Source: Anaerozeibacter quisquiliarum
Lineage (GTDB): Bacteria; Bacillota; Clostridia; Christensenellales; Aristaeellaceae
Assembly (NCBI GenBank): GCA_051162045.1
Contig: JBISDI010000016.1
Strand: one strand, 5' to 3'
Length of the DNA stretch: 64,000 nt
The position numbers and the translations under genes were made by a program. How positions within the stretch are numbered: position 1 is the first letter of the stretch; each line of letters begins with the position of its first letter. Below the pieces are notes generated by a model, which saw only the letters and a list, made by a program, of their open reading frames with translations, searched no databases and was not told where the DNA came from. Below are positions 1 to 8,095 of this stretch, in pieces.

Positions 1-93
1 GCATCATCTGGCAGAATGAAGTGGAAAAGCAACATTCGGGAGCAGACGCAGGCCATGCCCGATGAGATTATGCAGCCAAATGTGAGCGTGTAA
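1..93 (+). CDS. possible C-terminal tail of an unknown protein (truncated by window edge)
   Basis: Frame 1 is open from the window edge to a TAA at 91-93 and ends in QPNVSV. Only about 30 codons are visible, so no family can be named. A second frame is open to 65, which weakens the call. The following gene has its own promoter, so this tail, if real, belongs to an upstream unit. Confidence 0.3.
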   Translation, partial: ASSGRMKWKSNIREQTQAMPDEIMQPNVSV

Positions 94-128
94 AAGTTTT
101 TGCCGGGTTCGTAAGACCCAAAAGTACC

Positions 129-157
129 TTGCGCGCCGCGCCAAAACAAGGTATACT
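129..157 (+). promoter_or_regulatory. sigma-A-type promoter for the Asp23-FakA-RecG operon
   Basis: A -35 TTGCGC (129-134) and a -10 TATACT (152-157) are separated by exactly 17 bases. The predicted transcript starts about 40 bases before the Asp23 start codon. Confidence 0.7.
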
Positions 158-204
158 AATGGGCACAGCGCGAGGCTGTGGGCTTCGCTATGGGAGGAAC
201 GTCT

Positions 205-555
205 ATGGATTGCAAGTTCAAAACGGAGCTGGGCACGGTGACGGTGGCGGAGGATATCCTGCTCAAGGTGGCGGGGTATTCGGCGCTGGAATGCTACGGC
301 ATCGTGGGCATGGCGTCCAAGCGGACCACCGACGGCATCGTGCAGCTGCTGGGCCGAGAGAACCTGGGCCGGGGTGTGCGCGTGCGCGCGGCGGGCGAGA
401 GCGTGGACGTGGATCTGTACATCATCGTGGAGTACGGCATCTCGATCAGCGCCGTGGCCGATACCATCATCGATACCGTGAAATACAAGATCGAACACCT
501 CACCGGCATCAAGGTGGGCAAGGTGAACGTGTCGGTGGAAGACATCCGCGTGTAA
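205..555 (+). CDS. Asp23/Gls24 (DUF322) family envelope stress protein
   Basis: This 116-residue protein has the compact Asp23 pattern: a beta-rich N-terminus (GTVTVAEDILLKVAG), the segment CYGIVGM, and a C-terminal IKVGKVNVSVEDIRV. Family members are small, often membrane-associated proteins tied to envelope homeostasis in Gram-positives, and they commonly sit directly upstream of a DAK2-domain kinase, as here. I chose the ATG at 205 because GGAGGA at 193-198 lies 6 bases upstream; the frame is open back to a GTG at 178. The molecular function of the family is poorly known. Confidence 0.85.
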   Translation: MDCKFKTELGTVTVAEDILLKVAGYSALECYGIVGMASKRTTDGIVQLLGRENLGRGVRVRAAGESVDVDLYIIVEYGISISAVADTIIDTVKYKIEHLTGIKVGKVNVSVEDIRV

Positions 556-579
556 CGGGCGGGTGCGGGAGGGATTGTT

Positions 580-2217
580 TTGTTAAAGACCATCGACGGC
601 ATGATGCTCAAGGAGATGTTTGCCTCCGGCGCGGCGCTGGTGGAGCGAAACCGCGCGAGCATCGATGCGCTCAACGTGTTTCCTGTGCCCGACGGCGACA
701 CGGGCACCAATATGTCGCAGACCATCACGATGGCGGTCAAGGAACTGAACGCGCTGGGGTTTCCCACCGTATCGGAAGTCGCGGGCAGCATTGCCAAGGG
801 CGCGCTCAAGGGCGCACGCGGCAACTCCGGCGTCATCCTGAGCCAGATCCTGCGCGGCTTCTCTCGCGCGCTTGAGGGCGCGGACGACATGAACGCCGAA
901 CTGTTCGTGCGCGCGCTGCGCATGGGCGCGGATACCGCCTACAAGGCGGTCATGAAGCCCAAGGAGGGCACGATCCTGACCGTGGCGCGCGTGATCGCCG
1001 AGACGGTCGAGCGCCCTGAGAACGCCACCTCCGATTTGATGGCGATCATGGAGCTGGTCATAAGCGCCGGCAACGAAATCCTCAAGCGCACGCCCGACAT
1101 GCTGCCGGCGCTCAAGCAGGCCGGCGTGGTCGATTCGGGCGGCAAGGGGCTCATGACCATGTACGCCGGCTTCCTGGCCGCGCTCAAGGGCGAGCCGATC
1201 GAGGAGGTCGAGGCCGGGGCCGTCGCGGGCCGGGCGGCGGGCGAGTTCGTGGACGACCACGCATCGCTCGAGGAGATCACCTTCGCCTACTGCACCGAGT
1301 TCATCGTGTCGCACCCGCGTCCGGATATGAAGGACTCGGAGGTGGCGAAGCTTAGGCGCCGGCTCGAGCGCATCGGTGACTGCGCGTTGGTGGTGGGCGA
1401 CCTCGAGGTCGTCAAGGTGCATGTGCACACCAACGACCCCGGCAAGGCGCTGCAAATGGCGCTGGAGCTCGGCGAGTTGGATTTCATCAAGATCGACAAC
1501 ATGCTCGAGGAGTTCCGCGAGCGGCAGGCGCAGCGCAGGGCCGCGCAGGAGGCCGAGCCCAAGGAGTTCGGCATCGTGGCGGTGGCCTTGGGCCCCGGGC
1601 TGAACGACATCTTCACCGACCTTATGGTAGACAAGGTGGTCGACGGCGGGCAGACGATGAACCCCTCGATCGACGATCTGTATCAGGCCATCGAAGCGAC
1701 GAACGCCCGGCAGGTGTTCGTGCTGCCCAACAACACCAACATCATCCTGGCCGCGCGGCAGGCGGCCGAGCTGACCGACAAGACGGTATACGTGCTGCCC
1801 ACGAAGTCGGTGCCCATGGGCATCGCGGCGGCGATTGCGTTCATGTCCGACCGCTCGGGCGAGGAGAACGCGCGCATCATGCAGGAGGCCGCCGAGCGGG
1901 TGCATACCGCCTCGATCACCTACGCCGTGCGCGACACCACCTTCGACAACCGCGAGATTCACGAGGGCGACATCATGGCGCTGGTCGACAACCGGATCGC
2001 GCTGCTCGGACAGTCGGTCGACGAGGTGGCGGTCGAGGTGCTGTCCACGATGGTTACCGACGACACCGAGATGATCTCGATCTACCACGGCGAGGACATC
2101 AGCGAAGAACAGGCCGCCGCGCTCGAAGCGCTGCTCAACGAGGCCTACGGGCATTGCGACGTGGCCGTGTACAAGGGCGGGCAGCCGCTGTACTATTACC
2201 TGATCGCGGTGGAATGA
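580..2217 (+). CDS. fakA: DAK2-domain fatty-acid kinase subunit, FakA/YloV-like
   Basis: The protein has 545 residues, normal for the FakA/YloV family. The N-terminal DhaL-like kinase domain (about residues 8-200) carries the Mg-nucleotide motif PVPDGDTGTNM with D38 and D40, and GARGNSGVILSQ further on. The rest is the FakA-specific C-terminal region (about 230-545). Known family members phosphorylate fatty acids held by a DegV-like FakB partner, feeding exogenous fatty acids into phospholipid synthesis; no FakB gene is in this window. Translation starts at an unusual TTG (580), supported by the upstream GCGGGAGGGA. It overlaps recG by 4 bases (ATGA), so the two are probably translationally coupled. 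Confidence 0.9.
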   Translation: MLKTIDGMMLKEMFASGAALVERNRASIDALNVFPVPDGDTGTNMSQTITMAVKELNALGFPTVSEVAGSIAKGALKGARGNSGVILSQILRGFSRALEGADDMNAELFVRALRMGADTAYKAVMKPKEGTILTVARVIAETVERPENATSDLMAIMELVISAGNEILKRTPDMLPALKQAGVVDSGGKGLMTMYAGFLAALKGEPIEEVEAGAVAGRAAGEFVDDHASLEEITFAYCTEFIVSHPRPDMKDSEVAKLRRRLERIGDCALVVGDLEVVKVHVHTNDPGKALQMALELGELDFIKIDNMLEEFRERQAQRRAAQEAEPKEFGIVAVALGPGLNDIFTDLMVDKVVDGGQTMNPSIDDLYQAIEATNARQVFVLPNNTNIILAARQAAELTDKTVYVLPTKSVPMGIAAAIAFMSDRSGEENARIMQEAAERVHTASITYAVRDTTFDNREIHEGDIMALVDNRIALLGQSVDEVAVEVLSTMVTDDTEMISIYHGEDISEEQAAALEALLNEAYGHCDVAVYKGGQPLYYYLIAVE

Positions 2218-4217
2218 TGGATTTTCCGCTTTCCGAAATCAAGGGCATCGGCCCGCGACGACAGAAGGCGCTAAAGGCGGCCGGTATTGATACCGTCCGC
2301 CGACTTTTATTGCGCCTGCCGGTCGACTACCGCGATTTGAGCGAGGTAAGGCCGCTGGCGAACCTGTCGGCGGGCGACGTGGCGGCGGTCGAAGTGTGGA
2401 TCCGCGGCGCGGTGTCGGCGCGCTATTACAAGGGGCTGCACATTACGCGCGCACGCGTGACCGACGGAAGCGATGTTATGCCGGCGGTGTGGTTCAACCA
2501 GCCCTGGCTCAAGGGGAAGCTCAACAAAGACGAGCCGCTGCTGCTGTACGGCAGGGTAGAGGCCAAGGGCGGCGGCCTGCAACTGACCAGCCCCAGCTTC
2601 GAGCGCGAGAAGGCGCTGATCCCGGTGTATGCGCAGGTAGCGGGCGTACCCGCGAACGTGCTGCGCGACGCCGTGCGCGCGGCGCTTGGGCTGTGCGAGG
2701 GGCAGTGGCCCGACGAGCTGCCCGAATCGCTTCGGTTCCGGCATGGCCTGTGCGAGCGCAACTTTGCGATGCGTGAGGCGCATATCCCGACCGGGCGCGA
2801 GGCGCTCATTGCGGCCCGGCGGCGCCTGGCGTTCGAGGAATTGCTGCTCTACCAGGTGGCGCTGGGGCTGATGCGCGGCGGGCGCGGGGCAGGCGTGGCT
2901 GTCGATTGCGCGGACGCGTGGCTCGACGAGTATTGGGCCGCAAATCCCTTTCCGCCGACCGGCGCGCAGCAAAGGGTGCTCGGCGAGGTGGCGCGCGACC
3001 TGCGCGCGCCGCAGGCCATGGCGCGGCTGGTGCAGGGCGACGTGGGCTCGGGCAAGACCGCGATCGCGCTGGGCGCGCTGTACCTGGTCGCGCGCGCCGG
3101 CTTTCAGGGCGCGCTGATGGCCCCCACCGAGGTGCTGGCGCAGCAGCACTACGAGAGCGCGAAGGCGCTGCTGGGGTCGCTGGGCATCACCTGCGGCCTG
3201 CTCACGGGCAGCTTGCCCGCCGCCCGCAAGAGGGCGGCGCATGAGGCCATCGCGAGCGGGGCGTGGCGGGTGGCGATCGGCACCCACGCGCTGATTTCCG
3301 AAGCGGCCCGTTACGAAAATCTGGGGTTGGTCATCACCGACGAGCAGCACCGCTTCGGTGTCAGGCAGCGCACGGCGCTGTCGCAAAAGGGCATATCGCC
3401 CAACGTGCTCGTGATGTCGGCCACGCCCATTCCGAGGACGCTCTCGCTGATCCTGTACGGCGACCTCGACGTGTCGGTGGTCGACGAGCTGCCGCCCGGC
3501 CGCTCGCCGGTCAAGACGCGCCTCGTGCCCGAGGACAAGCGAGCGGGCCTGTACGGCTTTTTGCGCGCGCAGATCGCGCAAGGGCGGCAGGTGTACGTGG
3601 TGTGCCCGCTGGTCGAGGACAGCGAGGCGCTCGAGGCCAAGTCGGCGCAGGCTACGTACGAGGCGCTCGCGAACGGGCCGCTTGCGGGCCATCGGATCGC
3701 GCTGGCGCACGGGCAGATGAAGCCGCGCGAACTGGAAGCCGTATTGTCGGATTTCCGCAGCGGCAAGCTATCGGTGTTGGTCGCCACCACCGTGGTGGAG
3801 GTGGGCGTCAACGTGCCCAACGCCAGCGTGATGGTGATCGAGAGCGCCGAGCGCTTCGGCCTCGCGCAATTGCATCAGCTGCGCGGCCGGGTCGGGCGCG
3901 GCGCGTATCAGTCGTGGTGCTTCCTGATGGCCGAGGCGGGCGGCAAACTGAAACTGCTGACCGAGACATGCGACGGCTTCAAAATCGCCGAAAAGGACCT
4001 CGAAATCCGGGGCGCGGGCGACCTGTTCGGCTACCGCCAATCGGGCCTGGCGATAGGCGGTCTGGGTGCGCTGGCGTCCGACATGCGTCTATTGGAAGAG
4101 ACGCACGAAGCGGCGCGCGCGCTCATGCGCGAGCGCGAATCGGAGGAGGCGCGGCAAGTGATCGCGCTCGCTCGCACGGCTTTTGAAAAACGATTCCATG
4201 AGGTCGCGATGAATTAG
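2214..4217 (+). CDS. recG: ATP-dependent DNA helicase RecG
   Basis: The 667-residue protein is close to the usual RecG length. The N-terminal wedge/OB region is followed by a Walker A GDVGSGKTA (about residue 276), a DEQHRFG box (about 376), SATPIPRTL, and the C-terminal helicase motifs with ERFGLAQLHQLRGRVGRG. RecG remodels stalled replication forks and branched recombination intermediates. The start is either ATG 2214, which overlaps the fakA stop, or the adjacent ATG 2217; the longer frame back to 2154 lies inside fakA and is not used. Placement after an Asp23/DAK2 pair is a classic firmicute arrangement. Confidence 0.97.
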   Translation: MMDFPLSEIKGIGPRRQKALKAAGIDTVRRLLLRLPVDYRDLSEVRPLANLSAGDVAAVEVWIRGAVSARYYKGLHITRARVTDGSDVMPAVWFNQPWLKGKLNKDEPLLLYGRVEAKGGGLQLTSPSFEREKALIPVYAQVAGVPANVLRDAVRAALGLCEGQWPDELPESLRFRHGLCERNFAMREAHIPTGREALIAARRRLAFEELLLYQVALGLMRGGRGAGVAVDCADAWLDEYWAANPFPPTGAQQRVLGEVARDLRAPQAMARLVQGDVGSGKTAIALGALYLVARAGFQGALMAPTEVLAQQHYESAKALLGSLGITCGLLTGSLPAARKRAAHEAIASGAWRVAIGTHALISEAARYENLGLVITDEQHRFGVRQRTALSQKGISPNVLVMSATPIPRTLSLILYGDLDVSVVDELPPGRSPVKTRLVPEDKRAGLYGFLRAQIAQGRQVYVVCPLVEDSEALEAKSAQATYEALANGPLAGHRIALAHGQMKPRELEAVLSDFRSGKLSVLVATTVVEVGVNVPNASVMVIESAERFGLAQLHQLRGRVGRGAYQSWCFLMAEAGGKLKLLTETCDGFKIAEKDLEIRGAGDLFGYRQSGLAIGGLGALASDMRLLEETHEAARALMRERESEEARQVIALARTAFEKRFHEVAMN

Positions 4218-4272
4218 GGGCGCGCAAGCCCGTTTGGTTTCAGGTACAATTTTGAAACAAAAAGCTACCAGT

Positions 4273-4300
4273 CTATTTTCCCCGGGCGCGGTCAAAATAG
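4273..4300 (+). terminator. weak stem-loop between recG and the first SASP gene
   Basis: CTATTTT (4273-4279) pairs with AAAATAG (4294-4300) around a GC-rich loop. It could end the recG transcript or be part of the SASP leader. I found no clear sigma-G promoter in the gap 4218-4325. Confidence 0.35.
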
Positions 4301-4325
4301 TTTCAGACTCGTTCGGGAGGTGAAA

Positions 4326-4523
4326 ATGATGAGCAGCAGGAATCGGGTCAATATCCCCGAGGCTCGCCAGGCGCTGGACAAGATGAAGTTCGAAATCGCC
4401 GGCCAGTTGGGCGTGAACCTGAAGCAGGGCTACAACGGCGATCTCACGTCTCGTGAGAACGGCTATGTCGGCGGCTACATGGTTCGCAAGATGATCGAAG
4501 ACTACGAAAATGCCCACAAGTAA
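4326..4523 (+). CDS. alpha/beta-type small acid-soluble spore protein
   Basis: This 65-residue protein carries the SASP core: NIPEARQALDKMKFEIA near the N-terminus and LGVNLKQGYNGDLTSREN-like spacing, followed by GGYMVRKMIE. Such proteins coat and protect DNA in dormant spores, and the FEIA segment holds the conserved Glu cleaved by the germination protease GPR. GGGAGGTG (4315-4322) precedes ATG 4326; ATG 4329 is an equal alternative and GTG 4320 lies inside the ribosome-binding site. It is one of two tandem paralogues. Presence of these genes shows the organism forms endospores. Confidence 0.95.
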   Translation: MMSSRNRVNIPEARQALDKMKFEIAGQLGVNLKQGYNGDLTSRENGYVGGYMVRKMIEDYENAHK

Positions 4524-4577
4524 GCAAGGGCAGTTTGCCCGCCCAAGACGACTCAATAGCAAGGGAGTGTAAGCAAA

Positions 4578-4799
4578 ATGGCGAACAACAGTGGCAACAA
4601 CAAGATCAACATCCCGGAAGCGCGCCAGTCCATGTACAATATGAAGCATGAAGTGGCTAGCGAACTGGGCGTTAACCTCAAGCAGGGCTATAACGGCGAT
4701 CTGACCAGCCGCCAGGCCGGTTCGATCGGCGGCTCGATGGTCAAAAAGATGATCGAGGCCCAGGAGCGCTCGATGAGCGGCCAGCAGCCGATGCGCTAA
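4578..4799 (+). CDS. alpha/beta-type small acid-soluble spore protein (second copy)
   Basis: This 73-residue paralogue of the preceding gene shares NIPEARQ, MKHEVASELGVNLKQGY, GDLTSRQ and GGSMVKKMIE, but has a longer Asn/Ser-rich N-terminus and a Gln-rich tail. HEVASE is the expected GPR cleavage context. AAGGGAG precedes the ATG by about 10 bases. It ends just before a strong stem-loop, so the pair probably forms a short forespore-expressed unit. Confidence 0.95.
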   Translation: MANNSGNNKINIPEARQSMYNMKHEVASELGVNLKQGYNGDLTSRQAGSIGGSMVKKMIEAQERSMSGQQPMR

Positions 4800-4828
4800 C
4801 GACCGGTAAATGACGGGGCGTCCCCGAC

Positions 4829-4865
4829 AAAGGCTTCCGTATGCCAGCGGCAGACGGAAGCCTTT
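4829..4865. terminator. stem-loop between convergent SASP and isomerase genes
   Basis: A perfect 12-bp inverted repeat pairs 4829-4840 with 4854-4865 around a 13-base loop. It sits between the SASP stop (4799) and the convergent isomerase stop (4880), so it can serve both strands. The arms end in AAA/TTT but a long U tract is lacking. Confidence 0.65.
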
Positions 4866-4879
4866 GGCTTGGTCGCAGT

Positions 4880-5461
4880 TTATTTGGCCGATTTGGGGCG
4901 CTCGTTGATTAAGCCTTCGAGCGGGTAGTCGCCCAGGCGCTTCACCTCAAAGCCGTTGCGCTTAAACTCCTCATAATCAAAGGTGTCGAGCTCGTCGTAA
5001 GCCAGCTTATGGAACTCGAAGAAGTTGGGCCACCACTCGTAGCCGTCGCCCAGGTTGTGGTTCAGGAAGGCGTCGGCCATCTCAATACCCATCTGGGGCG
5101 CGACGTAGAACGCGCCCATCGCCAGCACATTGCAGCCGTTGCCGGTGATGGCGCGCAGGGCCGCCGGTACGCTTTCGCATACGGCCGCCTGCACATGCGG
5201 GCACTTGTTGGCGGCCAGGTGAATGCCCATGCCGGTGCCGCAGAACAGCAGCGCGCGCTCAAACTCGCCCTCGGCAATCTTCGCGCCCACCTTGAGCCCA
5301 ATTCGGTGGAACATCTCGGGGTTCTTCTCGCCCTCCGTCCTGACGCCGATGTCGGTGATCGTCCAGCCCTTTCCGCGCAGATACGCGCACACCGCTTCCT
5401 TCAGCGGGAAGCCGGCGGAATCCGCGCCGACCAGTACCTGTTTGTCCTTCACGGTTTTCAT
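4880..5461 (-). CDS. RpiB/LacAB-family sugar-phosphate isomerase
   Basis: The 193-residue protein shows the RpiB/LacA fold signatures: VLVGADSAGFPLK at the N-terminus, the active-site segment FCGTGMGIHLAANK with its catalytic Cys, and GCNVLAMGAF. The usual His of the first motif (SDHAG in RpiB) is Ser here, and about 45 extra C-terminal residues exceed classic RpiB. It is therefore likely a relative acting on another aldose phosphate rather than true ribose-5-phosphate isomerase. The start ATG (5459-5461) has AGAGGAA 8 bases upstream; the longer frame to 5605 crosses the promoter region. It is divergent from the LacI-type regulator and probably serves the adjacent sugar operon. Confidence 0.8.
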   Translation of the reverse strand: MKTVKDKQVLVGADSAGFPLKEAVCAYLRGKGWTITDIGVRTEGEKNPEMFHRIGLKVGAKIAEGEFERALLFCGTGMGIHLAANKCPHVQAAVCESVPAALRAITGNGCNVLAMGAFYVAPQMGIEMADAFLNHNLGDGYEWWPNFFEFHKLAYDELDTFDYEEFKRNGFEVKRLGDYPLEGLINERPKSAK

Positions 5462-5514
5462 GGCAATGTTCCTCTCTTGTTGTGATGGGATAACGACCAA
5501 AATTGAACACTTTG

Positions 5515-5543
5515 ATTGTAATACGGAAAATTTGTTTGCACAA
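5515..5543 (-). promoter_or_regulatory. promoter of the RpiB-family gene
   Basis: On the minus strand TTGTGC (5538-5543) and TACAAT (5515-5520) are 17 bases apart. Confidence 0.6.
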
Positions 5544-5555
5544 GGGATTCGCGTG

Positions 5556-5567
5556 TGCGTCCACGCA
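5556..5567. promoter_or_regulatory. candidate LacI-family operator, copy 1
   Basis: TGCGT-CC-ACGCA is a perfect inverted repeat with a 2-base centre, lying between the two divergent promoters of the isomerase and the LacI-type regulator. A near-identical TGCGT-GT-ACGCT lies downstream of the ABC operon promoter at 6914. Confidence 0.45.
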
Positions 5568-5598
5568 AATCGATGGAATTTAACAATTGGCGCCTGCC

Positions 5599-5627
5599 TT
5601 GACAAAGGCTGCCGGGTGGATTACAAT
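5599..5627 (+). promoter_or_regulatory. promoter of the LacI-family regulator
   Basis: TTGACA (5599-5604) and TACAAT (5622-5627) are separated by 17 bases, close to the sigma-A consensus. The start codon at 5686 implies a leader of about 50 bases. Confidence 0.75.
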
Positions 5628-5685
5628 AAATATGATCGGTTTATTATGGGGTGCTTATGCTCATAGAAAAGGGGAATGGCGTTGG

Positions 5686-6756
5686 ATGAGCAGGGTGACG
5701 ATTGAGACGATCGCGCGGGCATCGAAGGTTTCAGTAGGGACGGTGGATCGCGCACTTAACGGCAGAGGGCGCATAAACGAGGAGACCAAGCGCAATATTC
5801 TGCGCATCGCGGAAGAGATGGGCTATCGCCCCAACAAGATTGCAAGCGCGCTGGGCCGCCAGCGCAAGATCAACATCGCCGTCATCACCCCGCGCAACCC
5901 TCATTTTTTTTATAAATACATCCGCTTGGGCGTGCTGGACGCGGAGAGCGAGTTTGCGGATTACGGGCTCAATGTGGAACACGTTTTGTGTGAATCGCTC
6001 GAGGTGGAGGAGCAGATGCGCGTGCTCGGCGGATTTGATTTCACGTGCTTGGACGGCGTGGCGATCAACGCAGGCGGCGACGCGCTCGCGCCCCAGATCA
6101 ACCGCATTGTCGATTCGGGCGTACCGGTGGTCACATTCAACTCCGACGCGAAGGGTAGTAAGCGCCTGGTCTTTGTGGGCGAAAACTCCTACAAATCGGG
6201 GCAGATGTCCGCCGATGTGATGGGCAGATTTTTGCATGGAAAGGGCAAGGTGGGCGTGTTCACCAGCTTTTTTCATCCGGGTTCCGCAATGGACAGGCGC
6301 AACGGTTTTTGCGATGTGATCCGCGAATGCTACCCGGACATTCAGATCGTGGTGTCTGAAACCTACAAGGACGACTATGAAATCGCGTTTCGTGCGTTTG
6401 CGGCTGCGATGCAAAGGTACCCCGACCTCGACGGCGCATTTTCCAATTCCGCGACCGGCTCACTCGCGCTCGGTGATTATGTGGCCAACCACCCCCTGCC
6501 CAAGAAGCCGGTGCTGATCGGCTACGACGTGACCCAGCAGGTCGAACAATACCTGAAGCAGGGCATCTGCGACATGATCATCGACCAGGAACCGCGCAGG
6601 CAAAGCTACCTCGCCGTCACGCTGCTGTTTAAGCATCTTTCCCAGCGCTGGATGCCTCAAAGCGCCGAGCTCGAGATCCGTTCAAAGATCGTCATGCGTT
6701 TTAACGCCGCGGACCACTCCATTATGCAGGCGGCGGGGGATGCGATTTTGCTATAG
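5686..6756 (+). CDS. LacI-family transcriptional regulator with sugar-binding domain
   Basis: The 356-residue protein begins with a LacI helix-turn-helix (VTIETIARASKVSVGTVDRAL, residues about 4-24) and hinge (MGYRPNKIASALGRQ). A periplasmic-binding-protein-like effector domain follows (about 62-345). The recognition helix reads VDRAL instead of the common VSRVL, typical of one LacI subgroup. AAGGGGAA precedes ATG 5686, which fits the domain start; upstream in-frame codons overlap the promoter. It lies between the RpiB-family gene and the ABC/kinase operon, so it most likely controls both in response to the imported sugar or its phosphate. Confidence 0.9.
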   Translation: MSRVTIETIARASKVSVGTVDRALNGRGRINEETKRNILRIAEEMGYRPNKIASALGRQRKINIAVITPRNPHFFYKYIRLGVLDAESEFADYGLNVEHVLCESLEVEEQMRVLGGFDFTCLDGVAINAGGDALAPQINRIVDSGVPVVTFNSDAKGSKRLVFVGENSYKSGQMSADVMGRFLHGKGKVGVFTSFFHPGSAMDRRNGFCDVIRECYPDIQIVVSETYKDDYEIAFRAFAAAMQRYPDLDGAFSNSATGSLALGDYVANHPLPKKPVLIGYDVTQQVEQYLKQGICDMIIDQEPRRQSYLAVTLLFKHLSQRWMPQSAELEIRSKIVMRFNAADHSIMQAAGDAILL

Positions 6757-6843
6757 ATTTGGGCTGTTTAGCTATATTCCCGAGCCGTAGGTCGTTAATA
6801 ATTGTGAATTATTGTCGAAAATAATACAATTTCCTGTTTTACA

Positions 6844-6872
6844 TTGACAAGGGCGGCGAAAGTAGCTATGAT
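6844..6872 (+). promoter_or_regulatory. promoter of the sugar ABC/kinase operon
   Basis: TTGACA (6844-6849) and TATGAT (6867-6872) are 17 bases apart. The gap 6757-7045 also contains an AT-rich 7-bp inverted repeat (AATAATT-GTG-AATTATT, 6797-6813) and a GC-rich leader just before the binding-protein gene. Confidence 0.8.
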
Positions 6873-6913
6873 ATGATTGTGTTGTCGGGGATCCGATTTC
6901 TTTATTGGGGATG

Positions 6914-6925
6914 TGCGTGTACGCT
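6914..6925. promoter_or_regulatory. candidate LacI-family operator, copy 2
   Basis: TGCGT-GT-ACGCT matches the repeat at 5556-5567. It lies about 35 bases downstream of the predicted transcription start, where a bound repressor would block elongation or promoter clearance. Confidence 0.45.
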
Positions 6926-7045
6926 AACGCAAAGACCGTTTGTGATCTGCGTCGCGCAAATTTTTTCTCGCTTGCGTGGGCGCACACGCTTCCGCGGATT
7001 TGGTTTTGCCCTGCGTGGGGCAATAAATAAAGGGAGGTACGTATC

Positions 7046-8023
7046 ATGAAGAAGATTCTCGCCCTGGCGCTTCTGTTGCTGATTGCAGCGACGATCATTC
7101 CCGCATCGGCGGAGACTTACAAGGTTGGCCTTTCGATGGACGACCTGGATACCGAGTTCTGGCAAGGCAACTACAAAGCGATCTACGACAAGGCCGGGGA
7201 AATGGGCGTTGAGATCGTCGAGGCCATCGCGGGCGGTGACGCGAACGTGCAGAACGAACAGATTTCGCAGTTGATCGCAAAGGGTTGCCAGGCGATCATC
7301 TGCGCTGCGGCAGATTCGGTGGCGATCGACGCGGCCATCGAAGAGTGCAACGACGCGGGCGTGTACATCATTATGGACAACCGTCCCACGACGGGCGAGG
7401 CGAAGCCTTCGGCGCAGATCCTGTCGGACAACTACCAGATGGCCTACGACGAGATGACCTGGCTAATCGGCTACGCAAAGGCCAACGACATCAAGTTTGA
7501 AAACGCGATCATGCTGATTGGCGACTTGGGCGACGAGAACGCGATTCAGCGCCGCGACGGTTTCAAGGCCGCGATTGAGGCCGATCCGGGCTACGTCAAC
7601 GTCGTGATCGACGTGCCGACCGAATGGAAGCACGAGGTGGCGCTGGCCGGCCTTCAGAATGCGCTTCAGGCGTATCCGAACGTCGACTTGATCATCACGC
7701 CGTCCGACTTCTTGTGGACGCCCATCCAATCCTCGCTCGAGCAGATCGGCAAGTGGGCCAAGCGCGGCGAGGAGAACCATGTCGCAGTGATTTCCTTTGA
7801 CGGCGACGTCAATGGAATGCAGATGCTCAAGGACGGTTACAACTGGGCCAACGCGGCGCAAGGCGCGGTGGGACAGGGCCATATGTGCGTCGAGGCGGCA
7901 GTGTCGCTGATCAAGGGAGAGACCCTGACCGAGAGCGACACGATCGATCCGGGCATCATTGCCACCTTCGAAAACCTTGACCAGGTTGCCGCGTTGGTTT
8001 GGGGTTGGGCGGGCGTCAAGTAA
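7046..8023 (+). CDS. sugar ABC transporter substrate-binding protein (ribose/galactose type)
   Basis: The 325-residue protein has a signal peptide (MKKILALALLLLIAAT...PASA, cleavage near residue 22-23) and then a type I periplasmic-binding fold (Peripla_BP_4) beginning TYKVGLSMDDLDTEFW and including GCQAIICAAADSVAI. It captures a sugar outside the membrane for the permeases encoded downstream. The cleavage region ASAETY has no lipobox Cys, although binding proteins of Gram-positives are usually lipoproteins. GGGAGGT precedes ATG 7046. It is first in the operon and is followed by a hairpin that may raise its mRNA level relative to the permeases. Confidence 0.92.
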   Translation: MKKILALALLLLIAATIIPASAETYKVGLSMDDLDTEFWQGNYKAIYDKAGEMGVEIVEAIAGGDANVQNEQISQLIAKGCQAIICAAADSVAIDAAIEECNDAGVYIIMDNRPTTGEAKPSAQILSDNYQMAYDEMTWLIGYAKANDIKFENAIMLIGDLGDENAIQRRDGFKAAIEADPGYVNVVIDVPTEWKHEVALAGLQNALQAYPNVDLIITPSDFLWTPIQSSLEQIGKWAKRGEENHVAVISFDGDVNGMQMLKDGYNWANAAQGAVGQGHMCVEAAVSLIKGETLTESDTIDPGIIATFENLDQVAALVWGWAGVK

Positions 8024-8043
8024 GCTGAAGGAGCAGACCTTTT

Positions 8044-8072
8044 CAGGGGGAGCCGGTGATCCGGCTCCCCTG
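8044..8072 (+). terminator. intercistronic hairpin after the binding-protein gene
   Basis: GGGGAGCCGG (8047-8056) pairs with CCGGCTCCCC (8061-8070) around a TGAT loop. No poly-T follows, so it probably stabilises the upstream mRNA or partly terminates, as often seen after abundant binding-protein genes. Confidence 0.6.
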
Positions 8073-8095
8073 TGAAAAATGAAGGGGGCGAAGCT

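Noticed and set aside
583..2154. 523-codon minus-strand ORF opposite fakA
   Set aside because: It mirrors a clear DAK2-domain gene, has no ribosome-binding site, and its product is a His/Arg/Leu-rich shadow typical of GC-rich DNA.
5587..5685. N-terminal extension of the LacI-type regulator
   Set aside because: The extension would cover the TTGACA-N17-TACAAT promoter, and the helix-turn-helix begins normally from ATG 5686.
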